Assembly: GCA_026826555.1 (NCBI GenBank)
Contig: JAKSZT010054396.1
Coordinates: 21,320,146-21,384,145, forward strand
From: Tolypeutes matacus
Taxonomy: Eukaryota; Chordata; Mammalia; Cingulata; Chlamyphoridae
Direction of reading: 5' to 3'
DNA: 64,000 nucleotides
Shown here: one piece after another, positions 11,878 to 24,439 of the stretch
Numbering within the stretch: position 1 is the stretch's first letter
Layout: every line of letters starts with the position of its first letter
Translations under genes and position numbers: made by a program
The notes under the pieces: model-generated
What the model was told of the DNA's origin: nothing
The model's database searches: none
Seen by the model: the letters and a program-made list of their open reading frames with translations, nothing else

Positions 11878-12470
11878 TTTAAAAACTTTTTATTGAAGTA
11901 TATCCTTCATACATGAATATCCATAAACAATAAGTGTATAGTATAAGTTGCGAACTTACAAAACAAACACGCATATCATCTTACAGGGCTCCCATACATC
12001 AGCCCATCACCAACACCTTGCATTGTTGTGAAATAATTGTTACAAACTATGAAAGAGCATCATCAAAACATTAATACGAACTATAGCAATATCTTACATT
12101 TGGTGTATTTGCCCCCAACCCACCCAGTTAATGACACCCTGTATTAGTCTTACACACTTGTTATAGTTCATGAAAGAAAGTTCTCATATTTGTTCTGTTA
12201 ACCACAGTCCATCTTCCACCACAGGATTCACTGTGTTATACAGTCCCATGCTTTGTACAATCCATTCAAAGTGTTCACAGAGTGGCTCTCATATTCATCA
12301 CAGAGTTGTGCTGTCATCACCTCAGTCAACTTTAGAATGTTTTCATTACTCCAAAAGAAAAAATCTTATGTCCCATTTTATCCTCTATTGTTGTCCCTTA
12401 GAATTGATATAATAGCTTTGCCATTGCTGCAAAAATATTACAATATTACTGTTAACTATAATAACATTTA
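11878..12470 (-). mobile_element. L1 3'UTR, minus strand
   Basis: Its start, 'aaaaactttttattgaagtata...cataaacaataagtgtata', is the reverse complement of the L1 3' ends at 23,603-24,225 and 46,300-46,920. Shared blocks include 'cagagttgtgctgtcatcacc' and 'cagtcccatgctttgtacaatcca'. Only 3'UTR is present, so it was severely truncated at insertion. Confidence 0.9.
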
Positions 12471-12714
12471 AAATGGTTTCATCAGAACACAGGATGTGGA
12501 AACCTGTCTCAGGTTAATTAGTTACCCATTACCCTGTTGGCTCTGGTCCCCAGAAAGGACATGTAGCTCTTCAGGCACCCTGGTTGTCACAGTCCCAGGG
12601 TTCAGACCCTCCTCTGCCTCCCCACCTCCCCACCTTCATCTGCTGCCCTGGGCTGGGGGCGGGGAAGGGATGCGGGAGGCTGGACTGAGTAATGCTTAAT
12701 GGTTAAGAACTCAG

Positions 12715-13112
12715 TTACTTGTGACAGACTGAATTTAGCTAGTTCCACTAACTTTCTAAGCCTCATTTTTTTTGTAAAATGGGGCCAATAATAGTATTGG
12801 TATTATTTTCTGTACTAATAATTTCTTTATTATAATAACAGTAATGATACTTTTTTTGTACTGATAATCTCTGCAAATTAATAATTTCCACACTAATAAT
12901 GCAAATATAATAATATGTGTGCTACAAATAATTTAATAGTGGTCATAATTCTGTACCAATAATACTTTCTGTACTAATAATTTCTGCCCTAATACTAATA
13001 ATTTTCTGTTAAATGAGGCTAATAGTACTGCTGCTACTATAAGGTTATTCTGAGCATTAAATGAGGAAACATATACAAAGCACGGTACACAATAAATGCT
13101 TAATAAATGTTA
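12715..13112 (+). repeat. MIR split by an internal imperfect minisatellite
   Basis: The MIR left part ('aactttctaagcctcatttt..gtaaaatggggc') and right part ('aaggttattctgagcattaaatgagg ... aataaatgcttaataaatg') are in the correct order. Between about 12,785 and 13,020 they are separated by imperfect repeats of about 14 bp built on 'tctgtactaataat'. The seed appears to be the MIR's own 'ggggataataatagta' segment, because versions of it occur at both edges. Confidence 0.75.
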
Positions 13113-13599
13113 GTTATTATTATTGATGTTGCTGTTGTCATTGTTAGTTCCCTAACCCATCTTCCCCCAGCCCTTGAACCCAGAGAAACTTGAGAATAAA
13201 ACTTAAGAGGCTTGTTTTCAGCACAGTCTTGAGAAACAGGGATGATGGTCAGGAAGGAAGGAGGGGGTTTGGCCTCTCATTTGTCTCTCAACCTTGGGGA
13301 GGCAACTTCTACTTTGCCCCAGAGAATGGCGTCTTCAGGAATAATGGAGGATGCAGGACAGTGAGATCCCAAAAGAACACCAGGTCTGGATTAGAAATGA
13401 GTATTGCAAACCTTTCATGGCCATAAGTGGGCAATCTTTAGGAAGGGAATGAAAGGGAGTTGACCTTTTTATTATTGTCTCCCTCATTTGCCTTTTAGGG
13501 ATGAGCTTCCTTACTGGAATAGGGGTGGGCTGATTTGACTTCAGGTTGGCCCTTTACATTACATTTCCTGCCCCCTCAACCTCACCAAGATGGCTCCCA

Positions 13600-13881
13600 C
13601 ATCTGTTTGCTTGTTTTTGCTCATTGTCTCTTTGTTTCTTCTTTAGGAGGCACCAGCAACCGAACCTGGGACCTCCCATGTGGGAGATGGTCGCCCAACT
13701 GCTTGAGCCACATCTGCTTCCTGCTCATTTGTTTTTTGCTTACTGTCTGCTCGTTGTCTTGCTCGTTGTCTTTGCTCATTGTCTGCTCATTGTTTGTCTT
13801 CTTTAGGAGGAACCAGGAATCCAACCCAGGACCTCCCATGTGAAAGGTGAGCACCCAACTGCCTGAGCCACATCTGCTCCC
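13600..13881 (-). mobile_element. DAS-SINE, two tRNA-like units
   Basis: Two copies of the reverse-complemented head and B-box are present. One is 'ggcaccagcaaccgaacctgggacc ... ttgagccacatctgcttcc' and the other 'ggaaccaggaatccaacccaggacc ... ctgagccacatctgctcccc'. They are separated by (TTGCTCATTGTC)-like spacer repeats. Confidence 0.9.
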
Positions 13882-14249
13882 CTACATGTTTTTTAAATTA
13901 GATTTTTAGGATTTCTTTTTGTTTTCTGTATTTTATTTTAAATAAAGCTGTTCCTGAAACTCTTTGGCATAGAAGCTCATGAATTAAGAATCACTATTTC
14001 ACATTTTTTTAAGAAGAAAAAGAAGAGAAAAATCAACTTGTCTGATTTCTCCACCACCTTGATTCTCCACTTCCAGCCTGACAGTGCCCAGTTCTGTGTC
14101 CTCAGAAGCCTGGAATATGAAAATGCAATGGAAAACTTTCCCTCCGAGCCTCCAGCAGAGGCAAAAGTATGATACCCTCCTGCTGGGTTAATCCAGTGCT
14201 CACCTCTGAATGTTGAGACCTGAGCTAGTGCAGTCTTCACCAAACAAAT

Positions 14250-14545
14250 CCACTTTTTGGTAAAATAAAATATAATGTAGGATGATTCTTTATATGAAAA
14301 GTCTAGAAAAAGTGAATTTGTAGAGACAGAAAGCAGATCGATGGCTGCCTAGGGCTAGGAGTGGCAATTAACTGTGAAGGGGCACACAGAAATATTTTTG
14401 GGGGTTAGTGGAAATATTTTAAAACTGTAGTGAGGGTTGCACAACTCTATAGCTTCACTACAATCATTGACTTGCACATTTAACAATGAGTGAATTTTAT
14501 GGTATGCAAATTATGGCTCAATAAAGCTGTTTTATTTTTGTTTTT
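14250..14545 (+). mobile_element. Old L1M 3' end
   Basis: The segment 'gttgcacaactctatagcttcac...aatgagtgaattttatggtatgcaaattatggctcaataaagctgtt' matches the conserved 3' end shared by old L1M families, with an AATAAA signal. No ORF2 is seen upstream. Confidence 0.8.
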
Positions 14546-14639
14546 TAAAAGATAAAGTAGGTAATATTTCTATTGGGATGCAGTAGTGATTAATATCTAC
14601 ATTATAGGCCTAACTCCACTTCTTCATACCATGTAAATT

Positions 14640-14795
14640 GTAGTAAATTACTTAATACTCCTCAGCCTCAACCGCCTCATCTGTAATGTGGACAATGACA
14701 ATGTGTATCTCGTCAAGCTAAATGCCAATTAAATGAGACAACTTATATAAAACACTTAGTGCAACAGCTGGTACAGAGTCACTGCTTCTTAAAGT
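14640..14795 (+). repeat. MIR
   Basis: MIR landmarks occur in order: 'aaattacttaatactcctcagcctcaa', 'tcatctgtaatgtgg', 'taaatgagacaa' and 'aaaacacttagtgcaacagctggtac'. Confidence 0.8.
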
Positions 14796-15099
14796 AGTTT
14801 ATTTTCTCCTAGAAATAGAAAGTCTCAGGATGTCCTGTAGGGAGGTGTGAGTGTGGATTATTTCTTGACTTGGGGAGGGAATTTAATTCTTATGTCTCTG
14901 GACTTTTTGGTAAGAATGATCCGGAAAGAAAATGCTACCACGTTGTTTCCAGACTCTTGTGCCCACCAACGGCACTGTCACAAATGGCTCCAGAATTCTA
15001 CTCCCTTCCCAGGATCCCAGGACAGTGACTTTCCTCTCCTGAGCCAGGCTGTGAGGATTAAAGGAGTGAGATTTGTTACCAGGCAGATGGAAAGGGTAG

Positions 15100-16230
15100 A
15101 ATTTTAAAGATAATAGAAGAAAATGTCAGAGAATATTTTTGTGTCCTCAAAATGAAGACAATTTTCTTAAACAAGATCCCAAACATATAAACTATGAGGG
15201 GGAAAAATTATGAATTTGACTCCAAAAAAATAATAAGGCTTTATGTTCCATGAAGGGCACCATGGACAAAGTTAACAGAAATAGACCAAAAGAGGATGTT
15301 TGCTGGATCTAAAGCTATGAGGTATTAATATCCAGAATATACAAGGAACTCCTACAAATCAACAGAAAAAGATAGGAAATTCAGCAGAAGAATGGACAGA
15401 GGACATCAACAGATCATTTTCAGAAGGGAAAATCCTAATGGCCAATAAGTTGATGAAGACAATTAGCCTCATTACCAATTAAATAAATGAAAAATAAAAT
15501 AATAATATGTCTAATGACGCCAAATTAAAAAATTAGATAGAACTTTACAACCAACTTTTTAGCAAAACATAATGTTGACTAGAATCAAGTGTTGCATTTG
15601 CCAGGCTGTGGGGAAATTCAACACTTTTGTATTGCTGGAGGAAGGGTAAACTTGTGTGATCTGGCAGTACTTAACAACCCCACACCTGAGTATATTCCCC
15701 AGAGAAACTCCCTGCTAGGTCTACAAGGAGAATGTGTATTCAGATGTTCATTGCAGCAGTGTTTGTGGTAAAGAAATCCAGAATCCATCACTAGGAGGGA
15801 TAAGTAAAAACATAGTGCATGGATAGGATCGAATACTAAGTATGGAACTAGGTAGACCTTAAAAATATAGTGTTGAGTGAATAGAGCAGGTATAGCTCAG
15901 TGGTTGAGCACCTGCTTCACATGTATGAGGTCCCAGGTTCATTCCCAGGTAACTCCTAAAAAAAATTATATATATAGTGTTGAGTGAAAAAATAAGAAAT
16001 AGAATAGCACACTAATATTCACAGAAATTAAAAATCCAAAAGACTTACAAAGCAACACTATATATATATTTCAATGATCCTTATACATTTAATTTTAAAT
16101 ATACTTTTAACATGTTAGCAGGAATACCTATGGTGGAGGAGGGAGGAATGAGAGTAAAGAGAAATAAGAGGGAAAAAATATTAGCATAAAATTTTAAAGA
16201 GTGGGGTTTTACATGGACCAGTGGAGGCAG
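15100..16230 (+). mobile_element. Old L1, ORF2-derived, plus strand
   Basis: A decayed ORF2 3' region can be followed: 'atgaggtattaatatccagaatatacaaggaactcctacaaatcaac', 'aatggacagaggacatcaacag', 'tgttcattgcagcagtgtttgtgg' and 'gaaatagaatagcac'. Many stops and indels show it is ancient. A SINE monomer is inserted at 15,882-15,972. Confidence 0.8.
15882..15972 (+). mobile_element. tRNA-derived SINE monomer with 16-bp TSD
   Basis: The copy reads 'gcaggtatagctcagtggttgagcacctgcttcacatg' and then a B-box 'aggttcattccc'. The TSD TATAGTGTTGAGTGAA is perfect at 15,866-15,881 and 15,973-15,988. The target is the old L1 copy. Confidence 0.95.
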
Positions 16231-18285
16231 GCACCCATAAACTGAGGAGTTTGAGTAAGAGTACCTTAACTTTATCCACCCAGTGCCTCCAATTAATTAA
16301 TTAAGTTCTTCATAGCCAAATTATTTCAAAATGAAATTTTAATGTGAATTGGGCTACACTTTAACAAGATATGAGGTGAAAAGACAATGCTCGTGTTACT
16401 TTCCCTGATGATCTGGGGCTCCATCCTCCCCCAAACAATTCAGATGTAGTTCAGAGCAATGAGTGTGAAAATTGTTCCCAGGCCTGTTGGGGGAGGGAGG
16501 TAAAGAGGATACAGGCCAAAGTGTGACCAGAAACTGGCTTGGAAGATCTTTAGCCCTTAGCCCCACCCCACTCCCAGAGTTGGGAGATCCCTGAGAGACA
16601 TTCCGCCAACCCCAGGGAATCCAACGCTTTCAGGGCAAGGCAGATACCCAACAGCAACAGATTTGAATAAGGAAAAATTTGATCTTGGAAAGAGGAGAAT
16701 ACACTAAAATTTGTTGGTATATTGGGGTTTTAAATTTTTGTCAGTGGAAGAGCTATATCCAAAACTGGGGAGATTGGAAGTAGGGGACAGGCATTCCTAG
16801 AGAGGAAATGTCTGATGTGTTGCATTATTTGGTTTTGGTCTGCAACTTAGAGTCCCAAAGGAGGAGTGAAGACTCAGACGAGAGAATTCTGGAGAACAGC
16901 AATACGACCAGAGCATGTCTGTAGGGATGAGTCAAGGTGGGGCAGGGCTAAGCATGTGCAGGCATAGATCTAACTAGGCCGACTATGAGTGGCCCTTAAC
17001 AAAGTACAGATTATCCTGGGGGAGGGGGACTTTGTCAAGTCCATTAGTGTGAAAATTTTTTCCTTTTCTGAAAAGTGCTTCAAAATAGAAAACTTCAGAA
17101 GACTCTACTGGACCAAGAACCCATAGCATGTATTATTTTATAGAAGATAGAGACTAAGGATTGAAAAGAGAGGCACCTCCTGCACTGGATTCTCGCCTTG
17201 AACCAGGGGAAGAAGCCCTTGAATACGTGATCCCACGGATGTAGATATGAGAAGACTCAGGGCAATCGGAATGGCTGGCTCCAGGGCTGAAGTACAAAAG
17301 CATTCACCCAAGACCCCTATGTTTGTGAGCTCTAAGTCTCACCCATATACTCATTTAATCTAAGGTCACATGCCTCACACTCAAGGCCCAGGTAGTCAAT
17401 CTCCCCTCCACAAGGCATAGTCATGCAGGAACCTCAAACTCAAATGTTCTCAGGGACCAGGCAGATGACAAACACCTCAACAGGAGCATGTGTTATCTGC
17501 CCAAAAGTATTTGAGTACAAAACTATTGTAAGCATCCTTCTAGCCAAACAAAACACATCTAAGGGACACATTTAGCTATAGGCCTCCAGTTTGTAAGCCC
17601 TGGTGAGTAAAATGGATGTAAAGTTGTCCCCAAATGCAGCAATATGGGACACAGAAGAATGTAAGTGGACCCCTCTTCCCAAGCAGCCCTCTTCGTACCC
17701 TCAGCCCTCGGATCCCGCTGAGAGGTGGAGGCAGAAATGTTCTGGGGCTGCAAAATGGTTAAAGGATATTAAATCAACCCCACCAAGAAAAAATTAGGGC
17801 ATCTTCCTAGCAATATCTACAGCTGACCACTATCATGGAGGAGAGAAATTTGGGTTTTTATTTTGTATCAGGATAAAGCAATAGCAAAGTTAATATAAAA
17901 TCATTATAAAATAATAATCCTTTGGGATCCCAACTTAAAATACACCTCTTAGCTTTGAATATTAGAAAAGATCACTCTCCCTCTAAATATGCAAAGAGGG
18001 AATGTTTTCTGAATTAATCCAAAAACTTTGCAGCCCTTTGGCTGAAAGGGTTACAGACTAAAAAATTCCTTTGTTACGTTTTGCCATTGTGCACTTTAAA
18101 GACAAAACTGGAGCCCAGGGAACACGGAGCCCTGATACCTGAGACCATCCCCTGAGTACAGCATCCTGCCAGCCTGAGAGACCCTGGTATAGAAGCCTTC
18201 ATTGTCCAGCTTAGGTTGAGGGTTGAAATGGAAAATTGGTCCTAAGCCCATTCCTCTGAGTTTTCCTTAAAAGAAGAAGACTTCA
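16231..18285. other. Unassigned non-coding sequence
   Basis: No gene or recognisable repeat in about 2 kb. There are no DAS-SINEs and open frames are short. It may contain decayed L1 belonging with the 3' end at 18,286-18,375, but I cannot show that. Confidence 0.55.
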
Positions 18286-18375
18286 CAACAACGTGAATGT
18301 ATTAAATGCTGCTGAATTGTACACTTTAAAGTGGTTAATTTTACATTATGTGAATTTCACCTCAATGAAAACTAT
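18286..18375 (+). mobile_element. Old L1M 3' end fragment
   Basis: 'cacaacaacgtgaatgtattaaatgctgctgaattgtacactttaaagtgg' leads into 'gtgaatttcacctcaatgaaa', the same terminal motif as 14,250-14,545. Confidence 0.75.
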
Positions 18376-18554
18376 GCAGAGAAAACACCATTAGATACAC
18401 TCTGATAATAGCTTTGATGGGGAAGGGCAGAGGGCTGAGGGAACACACGACAGCATGCCAAACAATCTGGAAGAACTAGGAAAAAGCTATTGAAGATAAG
18501 ACCTGAAATATGAGGGATGTCATGTCTTTCTCTGCTGGTTTTGCTGTTTGTCGT

Positions 18555-18626
18555 TGACAGCCATAAGATGAACAGTGTCTGGCTTATAGTGGGAATAAAT
18601 ATTTGTTGAATTAAAAAAAAAAAAAA
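18555..18626 (+). repeat. L2-like 3' tail with A-run
   Basis: 'gaacagtgtctggcttatagtgggaataaatatttgttgaatt' resembles the L2 terminal segment (gcctggcacatagtaggtgctcaataaat). It is followed by a 15-A run. Confidence 0.55.
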
Positions 18627-19354
18627 AGATGCAGAGTTCTATATGTTTTTGAGGTTCATTGCTATCTTCATAATATTAAATCCCCATTAGTGCCTCCCAA
18701 GTATTTTTAATTTTCACTGTGGCTACAAGTTAAGACACATAGTAAACTGCTTAACAAAAAAAGTAAAATTAGGGGAAATTTCCCATTTTCAGCATTTTAT
18801 AATAAGATGAACTAGTTAATTTATCTCATTCTATTTAACCCCACACTACAGAGCACAGTTCTGAGTCCTTCTTTCCTTGTCCTCAGTTTATACGTGTGCT
18901 TCTGGCTTCTAGAACCCAGGTAGCCTGTGCTTTTGTGTGGATGACCTACTGCTGTGGGTGATTCACGATTCCAGGTATTCCAGCAATGGAGATACTACTC
19001 AAGTAACCAGTGAATGTAGGACTACAAACCCACAAGTGCACCAACAGAAAGAAACATGGGAGGTATGTGAGGTGGATTCCTACCAGACTGGGAGTTTAGG
19101 AAAGATTTCCCCCAGTGGATGGGACCTGAGAGCAGATAAATGAGCCCATATTCATGGGGAGAAGGGAGGAAGTGTTCCAGCTTGCAGGGACGTCCTGAGA
19201 CAGAAGAGAGGAGGGTGTGTTGGCAGAACCCGAAGTCGACCAGGGTGGCTGGAGTGGAAGGTAATGGGAGGAAGCAGAGGCGTGCAGGGCAGACTCCCCG
19301 GGGCTGAGTGGGCCACAGTGAGAAAGCCACGTATAGGGTGTTGTTCCAGGAATT

Positions 19355-20516
19355 TTAGAAAACTTTTTATTTTGAAATACTTTCAAACTTACAGGACAGT
19401 TTCAAAAACAATACAAACTCCATAGAGAGAACTCCAACATACCCATACCCCCCAGATACCCAGACCCATAAATTTGAACATTTTGTCACATTTGCCATAT
19501 CATTCTATCTGTCTATCTGTCTTTGTCTATGTCCCGATCCATTTTCTGAACACGAGTGTAGGTTGTATACATCACGTTCTTTGAACACTTCATACTGCCA
19601 TGTACATATCCTAAGAACAAAGATATTCACTTATGTAACCACCTTAAATGCAGATATCAAGTTCAAGAAATGTAACTTTGATGCAGACCTAACCATCTAT
19701 ATTTCAACTTTTTTGTATATCCTAATAATATCCCTCTGAGCCCTTTCTCCTCCCTTACTAGACCCCATCAGGATCAAGCATTGTATTTAATTGCCATGTG
19801 TCTTTACTTGAACTTTCTTTTTAAATTGTGGAAACATATGTACAACATAAGCTTTCCCATCTTAACCACTCCCCAGTATACCGTTCAGTGGGATTAATGA
19901 CATTCACAATGTTGCAATCCGGTCACCAACTTCCATCACTAAAACGGTCCCATCTCCCCAAAAAGAAACCTTATATCCACTATGCATTAACCCCCCATTT
20001 CTTCTGCTCCCTGGCAACCTGTACTCTAATTTCTGTCTTTATGAGCTTATATATCCTCCAGTATTTTCTTTGTAGCTACCATGGGGCTAAAATTGAACAT
20101 GCTAAATCTATAACAATCTCCTTTGCTTTGATATAGATTTAACTTCAGTAGTATATACAAACTATATTCCTATACCCCTTCATCTTCTTACCTTTCTGTA
20201 GTTTTTGTCACAAATTACACGTTTATACATTAGGAGTCCAAAACCATTGATTTGTCACTATACTTTATGCATTTGCCTTTTAGATCCTGTAGGAAGTAAA
20301 AAAAAGTAGTAATACAAGCCAAAAATAAAATAGTACTGGCATTTATATTTACCCATATCATTACCACCACCACAATCTTTATTTCTTCATGCAGCTTCAA
20401 TCTATTGTCTATTGTTCTTTCCTTTCAACCTGCAGAACTCTTTTCAGCATCTCTTTTAGGGCCAGTCTAGTGATGAATTCCCTCAGTTTTAATCTCTCCC
20501 TCATTTCTTTTCTTTT
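19355..20516 (-). mobile_element. Old L1M 3' region(s), minus strand
   Basis: The start 'aaaactttttattttgaaatactttcaaacttacagg' is the reverse complement of an L1M 3' end. 'ggatcaagcattgtatttaattgccatgtgtcttta' and 'cccatcttaaccactccccagtataccgttcagtgggatt' further in are other L1M 3' landmarks. Two adjoining fragments (boundary about 19,812) are likely. No intact reading frame. Confidence 0.75.
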
Positions 20517-20657
20517 CTTTTTTTTATTAGAAAAGTTGCAGGTTTACAGAACAACCATGCATAAAATACAGGATTCCCATATACCATCCTATTATTAACA
20601 CTTTGTGTTGGTGTGGTACATTTGTTACAGTGGATAAAAGCACATTTTCATAGTTTA

Positions 20658-21100
20658 CTATTTTTTTTTTTAAAGATTTATTTATTTACTTTATCCATTT
20701 TAAATGCCCCCTTCCCCATTTGCTGTTTTGTGTCCATTCTCTGGGCAATTCTCTGTGTCTGTTTCCTGCCATCTCTTCTCATCCTCCTCCTCCAGTCTTC
20801 GATCCTGAAGACCTCCAACGTAGGAGAGAGGTGTTCTGTCACCTGCGCCACCTCGGTTCCTGGTTTTCGGAGCTTTCGAAGCATCTCATCTTGTCTCTCC
20901 CCTGCGTCTCTCTCCTGTTAAGTCATCATCTTGCTGCATGGCTCCCAGGGCCTGGCGGCTCACTGGCACACAGAGCCTGGCAGCGCATGCACCTTCTATA
21001 TATTTTTTTTTAATTTTACCGGGAGGTCCCGGGGATCGAACCCAGGTCCCTCCATATGGCAGACGGACGCCCAACCATTTGAGCCACATCCACCCCCCAA
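20658..21100 (-). mobile_element. DAS-SINE, dimeric, 443 bp
   Basis: Both tRNA-like units are present, and the element is nearly the same as 43,101-43,552. It ends 'ccatttgagccacatccaccccccaa'. CATAGTTTA flanks it on both sides (20,649-20,657 and 21,101-21,109). Target: the old L1 3'UTR. Confidence 0.95.
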
Positions 21101-21345
21101 CATAGTTTAACTATTAACTATAGTCCGTGACTTAACTTTTGGTTCACTGTTTGTGTTGTGCAGTTCCATGGACTTTTTTAAAAAGAATTTTAATCTCATA
21201 CCATATATACAACCTAACATTTCCCCTTTTTACCACAGTCAGTTATATGTTTCAGTGCTGTTATTTACATTCACAATGTTGTGCTACCATCACCAGCATC
21301 CATTACAAAAACTTTTCCATCATCCCAAATTAAAAGTCTGTACAG

Positions 21346-21790
21346 GGGAGCAGTTGTGGCTCAAGCAGTTGAGCACCTGCTTCCCACATGGTAGGTCCCA
21401 GGTTCAGTCCCCCGTGCCTCCTAGGGGCAAAGAAACAAACAACAAGGAAACAAACAAAAGGAAACCAACTCGGGGGAACCAATGTGGCTCAGTGGTTGAA
21501 TGCCGGCTTCCAACATACGCGGTCCAGGGTTCAATCCCCAGGCCCCATACAAAAAAAAAAAACAACTCTGTACAGGGAGCAGATGTAGATCAAGTGGTTA
21601 AGCGCCTGCTTCCCACATACAAGGTTGTGGATTCAATCCTCGGTACCTCCTAAAAACAAACAAACAAAAAAAAAAAACCACAACTCTCGTTGGGGAGCAG
21701 ATGCAGCTCAGTGGTTGAGCACCTGCTTCCCATCTTCCCATGTACAAGGTCCTGGATTCAATCTCCAGTACTTCCTAAAATATATATATA
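21346..21790 (+). mobile_element. Four tandem SINE monomers
   Basis: Four same-orientation monomers start at about 21,346, 21,473, 21,574 and 21,694. Each has the head 'tgtggctca / tgtagatca / tgcagctca', a B-box-like 'ggttcaatccc', and an A- or CAAA-rich tail. TCTGTACAGGG occurs at 21,337-21,347 and again at 21,567-21,577, so the first two behave as one inserted unit. Apparent ORFs up to 166 codons across this block are SINE artefacts. Confidence 0.9.
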
Positions 21791-21850
21791 TATACATTTT
21801 AAGCCTGGACTCTTGATTCCCTACCCTCACCCCATTCCTTGGTTACCTAT

Positions 21851-22497
21851 TGTATTAGTCAGCCAAAGGGGTGCTGATGCAAAGCACCAGAAATCTGTTA
21901 GCTTTTATAAAGGGTATTTATTTGGGGTAAAAGCTTACAGTTACAAGGCCCTAAAGAGTCCAACTCAAGGTACCATAGAGGTACTTCCTCACCAAAGTCT
22001 ATTGCCACATGTTGGAGCAAGATAGTGGGTGATGTCTGTTAGTGTTCAGACTTCCTCTCTCTCAAGGCTCCATGAGACTGGCTTTTTCCGATCTCAGCTG
22101 TAGGCTAGAGGGCTTGATACTTTCTGGGCCTGTTTAGCTGCTCAGGGTTCTAGTCTTTTCAGCTGCAAACTATCAGGAAAATGGCTCATCTTTTTCTGGT
22201 GCCCCAGGATCAAGTTCTCTCCTCTGCCATGTCTATGGAACTCTCTCTGTTCCCACGAATATTCTTCTGCCTCCTTGATTGAGTGTCCATTTATATACCC
22301 CAACAAGGGGGCAGGCACTCAACCCTGCACACTCTAACGAAGTGGTCGAATCAAATCCCTAATCTTAACATAATCAAGTAAATGTAAAACCCTTTCATTT
22401 AAACAATCAAAGGGTATCTTGCCCAGAGGAACAGAACAATTTGCAAACATAATCTATATTTCTTTTTGGACTTCATAAACAATATCAAACTGCCACA
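21851..22497 (-). mobile_element. Xenarthran LTR-like element, MaLR-like, copy 2
   Basis: It starts TGTATTAGTCAGCC and ends CAAACTGCCACA. It is uninterrupted and homologous to 2,099-3,554. Because it sits inside an L1 whose sequence resumes on both sides ('ttggttacct' and 'ctgtattctagattctgactct'), its borders are well defined. A short TSD is not obvious. Confidence 0.65.
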
Positions 22498-24439
22498 TCT
22501 GTATTCTAGATTCTGACTCTATGAGTATGCTTACACTAAGTATTTCATAGCAATTAGATGATTCAATATTTTTCCTTTCGTGTCTGGCTTATTTCACTCA
22601 ATATGATATCTTCAGGGTTCATCCCTATTGTCACATGTATCAGAACTTCATTCCTTTTTATGACTGAATAATATTCCAATGTGTGTATATCCTACATTTT
22701 TTAATCCATTCATCTGTTGATGAACATTTGGGTTGCTTCCATCTTTTGGCAATTGTGAATAATGCCACTATGTGCAAATATCTATTCGAGTCCCTGTTTT
22801 CAATTCTTGTGGGTATATACCTAGTAGTGGAATTGCCAGGTCATATGGTAACTCTATACTTAGATTTCTGAAGAACCACCAATCTGTCTTCCACAGCAGT
22901 TGCACCATTTTACATTGCCAGCAGCAATGAATGAGTGTTCCTATTTCTCCACATCCTCTCCAACACTTGTAACTTTCCTTTTTTTTTTAGTAGCAGGCAT
23001 TTTAATGGGTGTGAAATGGTATAGCATTATTGTTTTGATTTGCATTTCTCTAATGGCTACTGATGTTGAGCATCTTTTCATGTGCTTTTTGGACATTTGA
23101 ATATCTTCTTTGGAGAAATATCTATTCAACTCTTTTGCCTGTTTAAAAATTGGGTTGTTTGTCTATTTGTTGTTGAATTGAAGAATTTCTTTATATATTC
23201 TGAATATTTAACCCTTATTGAATATGTGATTTCCAAATATTTTCTCCCATTGTATAGGCTATCATTTTACTTTCATGATAAAGTTCTTTGATACATAAGA
23301 GTTTTTAATTTTGTTGAGGTCTCATTTATCTATTTTTTTTTCTTTGGGTATAAAGTCTAAGAAACCATTGCTTAGCACAGGTCCTGAAGATGCTTCTCTG
23401 TGTTTTCTTCTAGAAGTTTTATGGTTCTAGCTCTTATATTCAGTTCTTTGGTACATTTTGAGTTGATTTTTGTTTACGTTATGAGGTAGCAGTCCACCTT
23501 CATTCTCTGGCAAATGGAGATCCAGTTTTTCAGCACCATTTGTTGAAGAGAATATTCTTTCCCAATTGAGAGGCCTTTGCCCTCTTGTCAAAAATCAGTT
23601 GGTTTGGAAAAATAACAACTAATGTAACTTATGGATTATGGTTAGCAGTAATATTGTAATATTTTTGCAGCAATGGCAAAGAAGATATTATATCAATTTT
23701 AAGGTACAACAATAGGGTGATATAAGGGAGTATGGGATTTTTCCTTTTGGAGTAATGCAAACGTTCTAAAATTGACAGAGGTGATGACAGCACAACTCTG
23801 TGATGAATATGAGAACCACTGAGTCTGCACTTTGAATGGATTGTACAAAGCATGGGACTGTATAACACAATGAATCCTGTGGTGGAAGATGGTTAACAGA
23901 ACAAATATGAGAACATTCTTTCATGATCTATAACAGTTATATAAGACTAATACAGGGTGTCATTAACTGAGTGGGTTGGGGGAAAATACACCAAAAGCAA
24001 GATATTGGCTATAATTAGTAATAATGTTTTGACAATGCTCTTTCATAATTTGTGACAATTGTTTCACAACAATGTGAGGTGTTGGTAGTGGGGTAATGTA
24101 TGGGAGCCCTGTATGATGATATGCGTGTTTGTGTCATAAGTTCACAACTTATACTATACACTTATTGTTTATGGATGTTCATGCATGAATGATAAACTTC
24201 AATTTCAAAAAAAGTTTAAAAACCTACATGTGATGCTGGAGTTTCTTAGGTATACTTCCAGAGACTGGAGCCTCCCGCCTACCTATGTGCCAGGTGTGCA
24301 TGAAATCTAGGTGGAGCTGCAACTCCTACCCTACAGCTCAATGGACTCATCCAAGTCACCTGGTGAGGAGACAACGATGGGAAATGGCCATCCCAGGGAA
24401 TGGAGAGGGCCTGCATCTGCAGGCAGGATCATCCCACCC

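Noticed and set aside
21153..21653. 166-codon open frame
   Set aside because: It runs through L1 3'UTR and three SINE monomers, and its peptide is translated SINE sequence.
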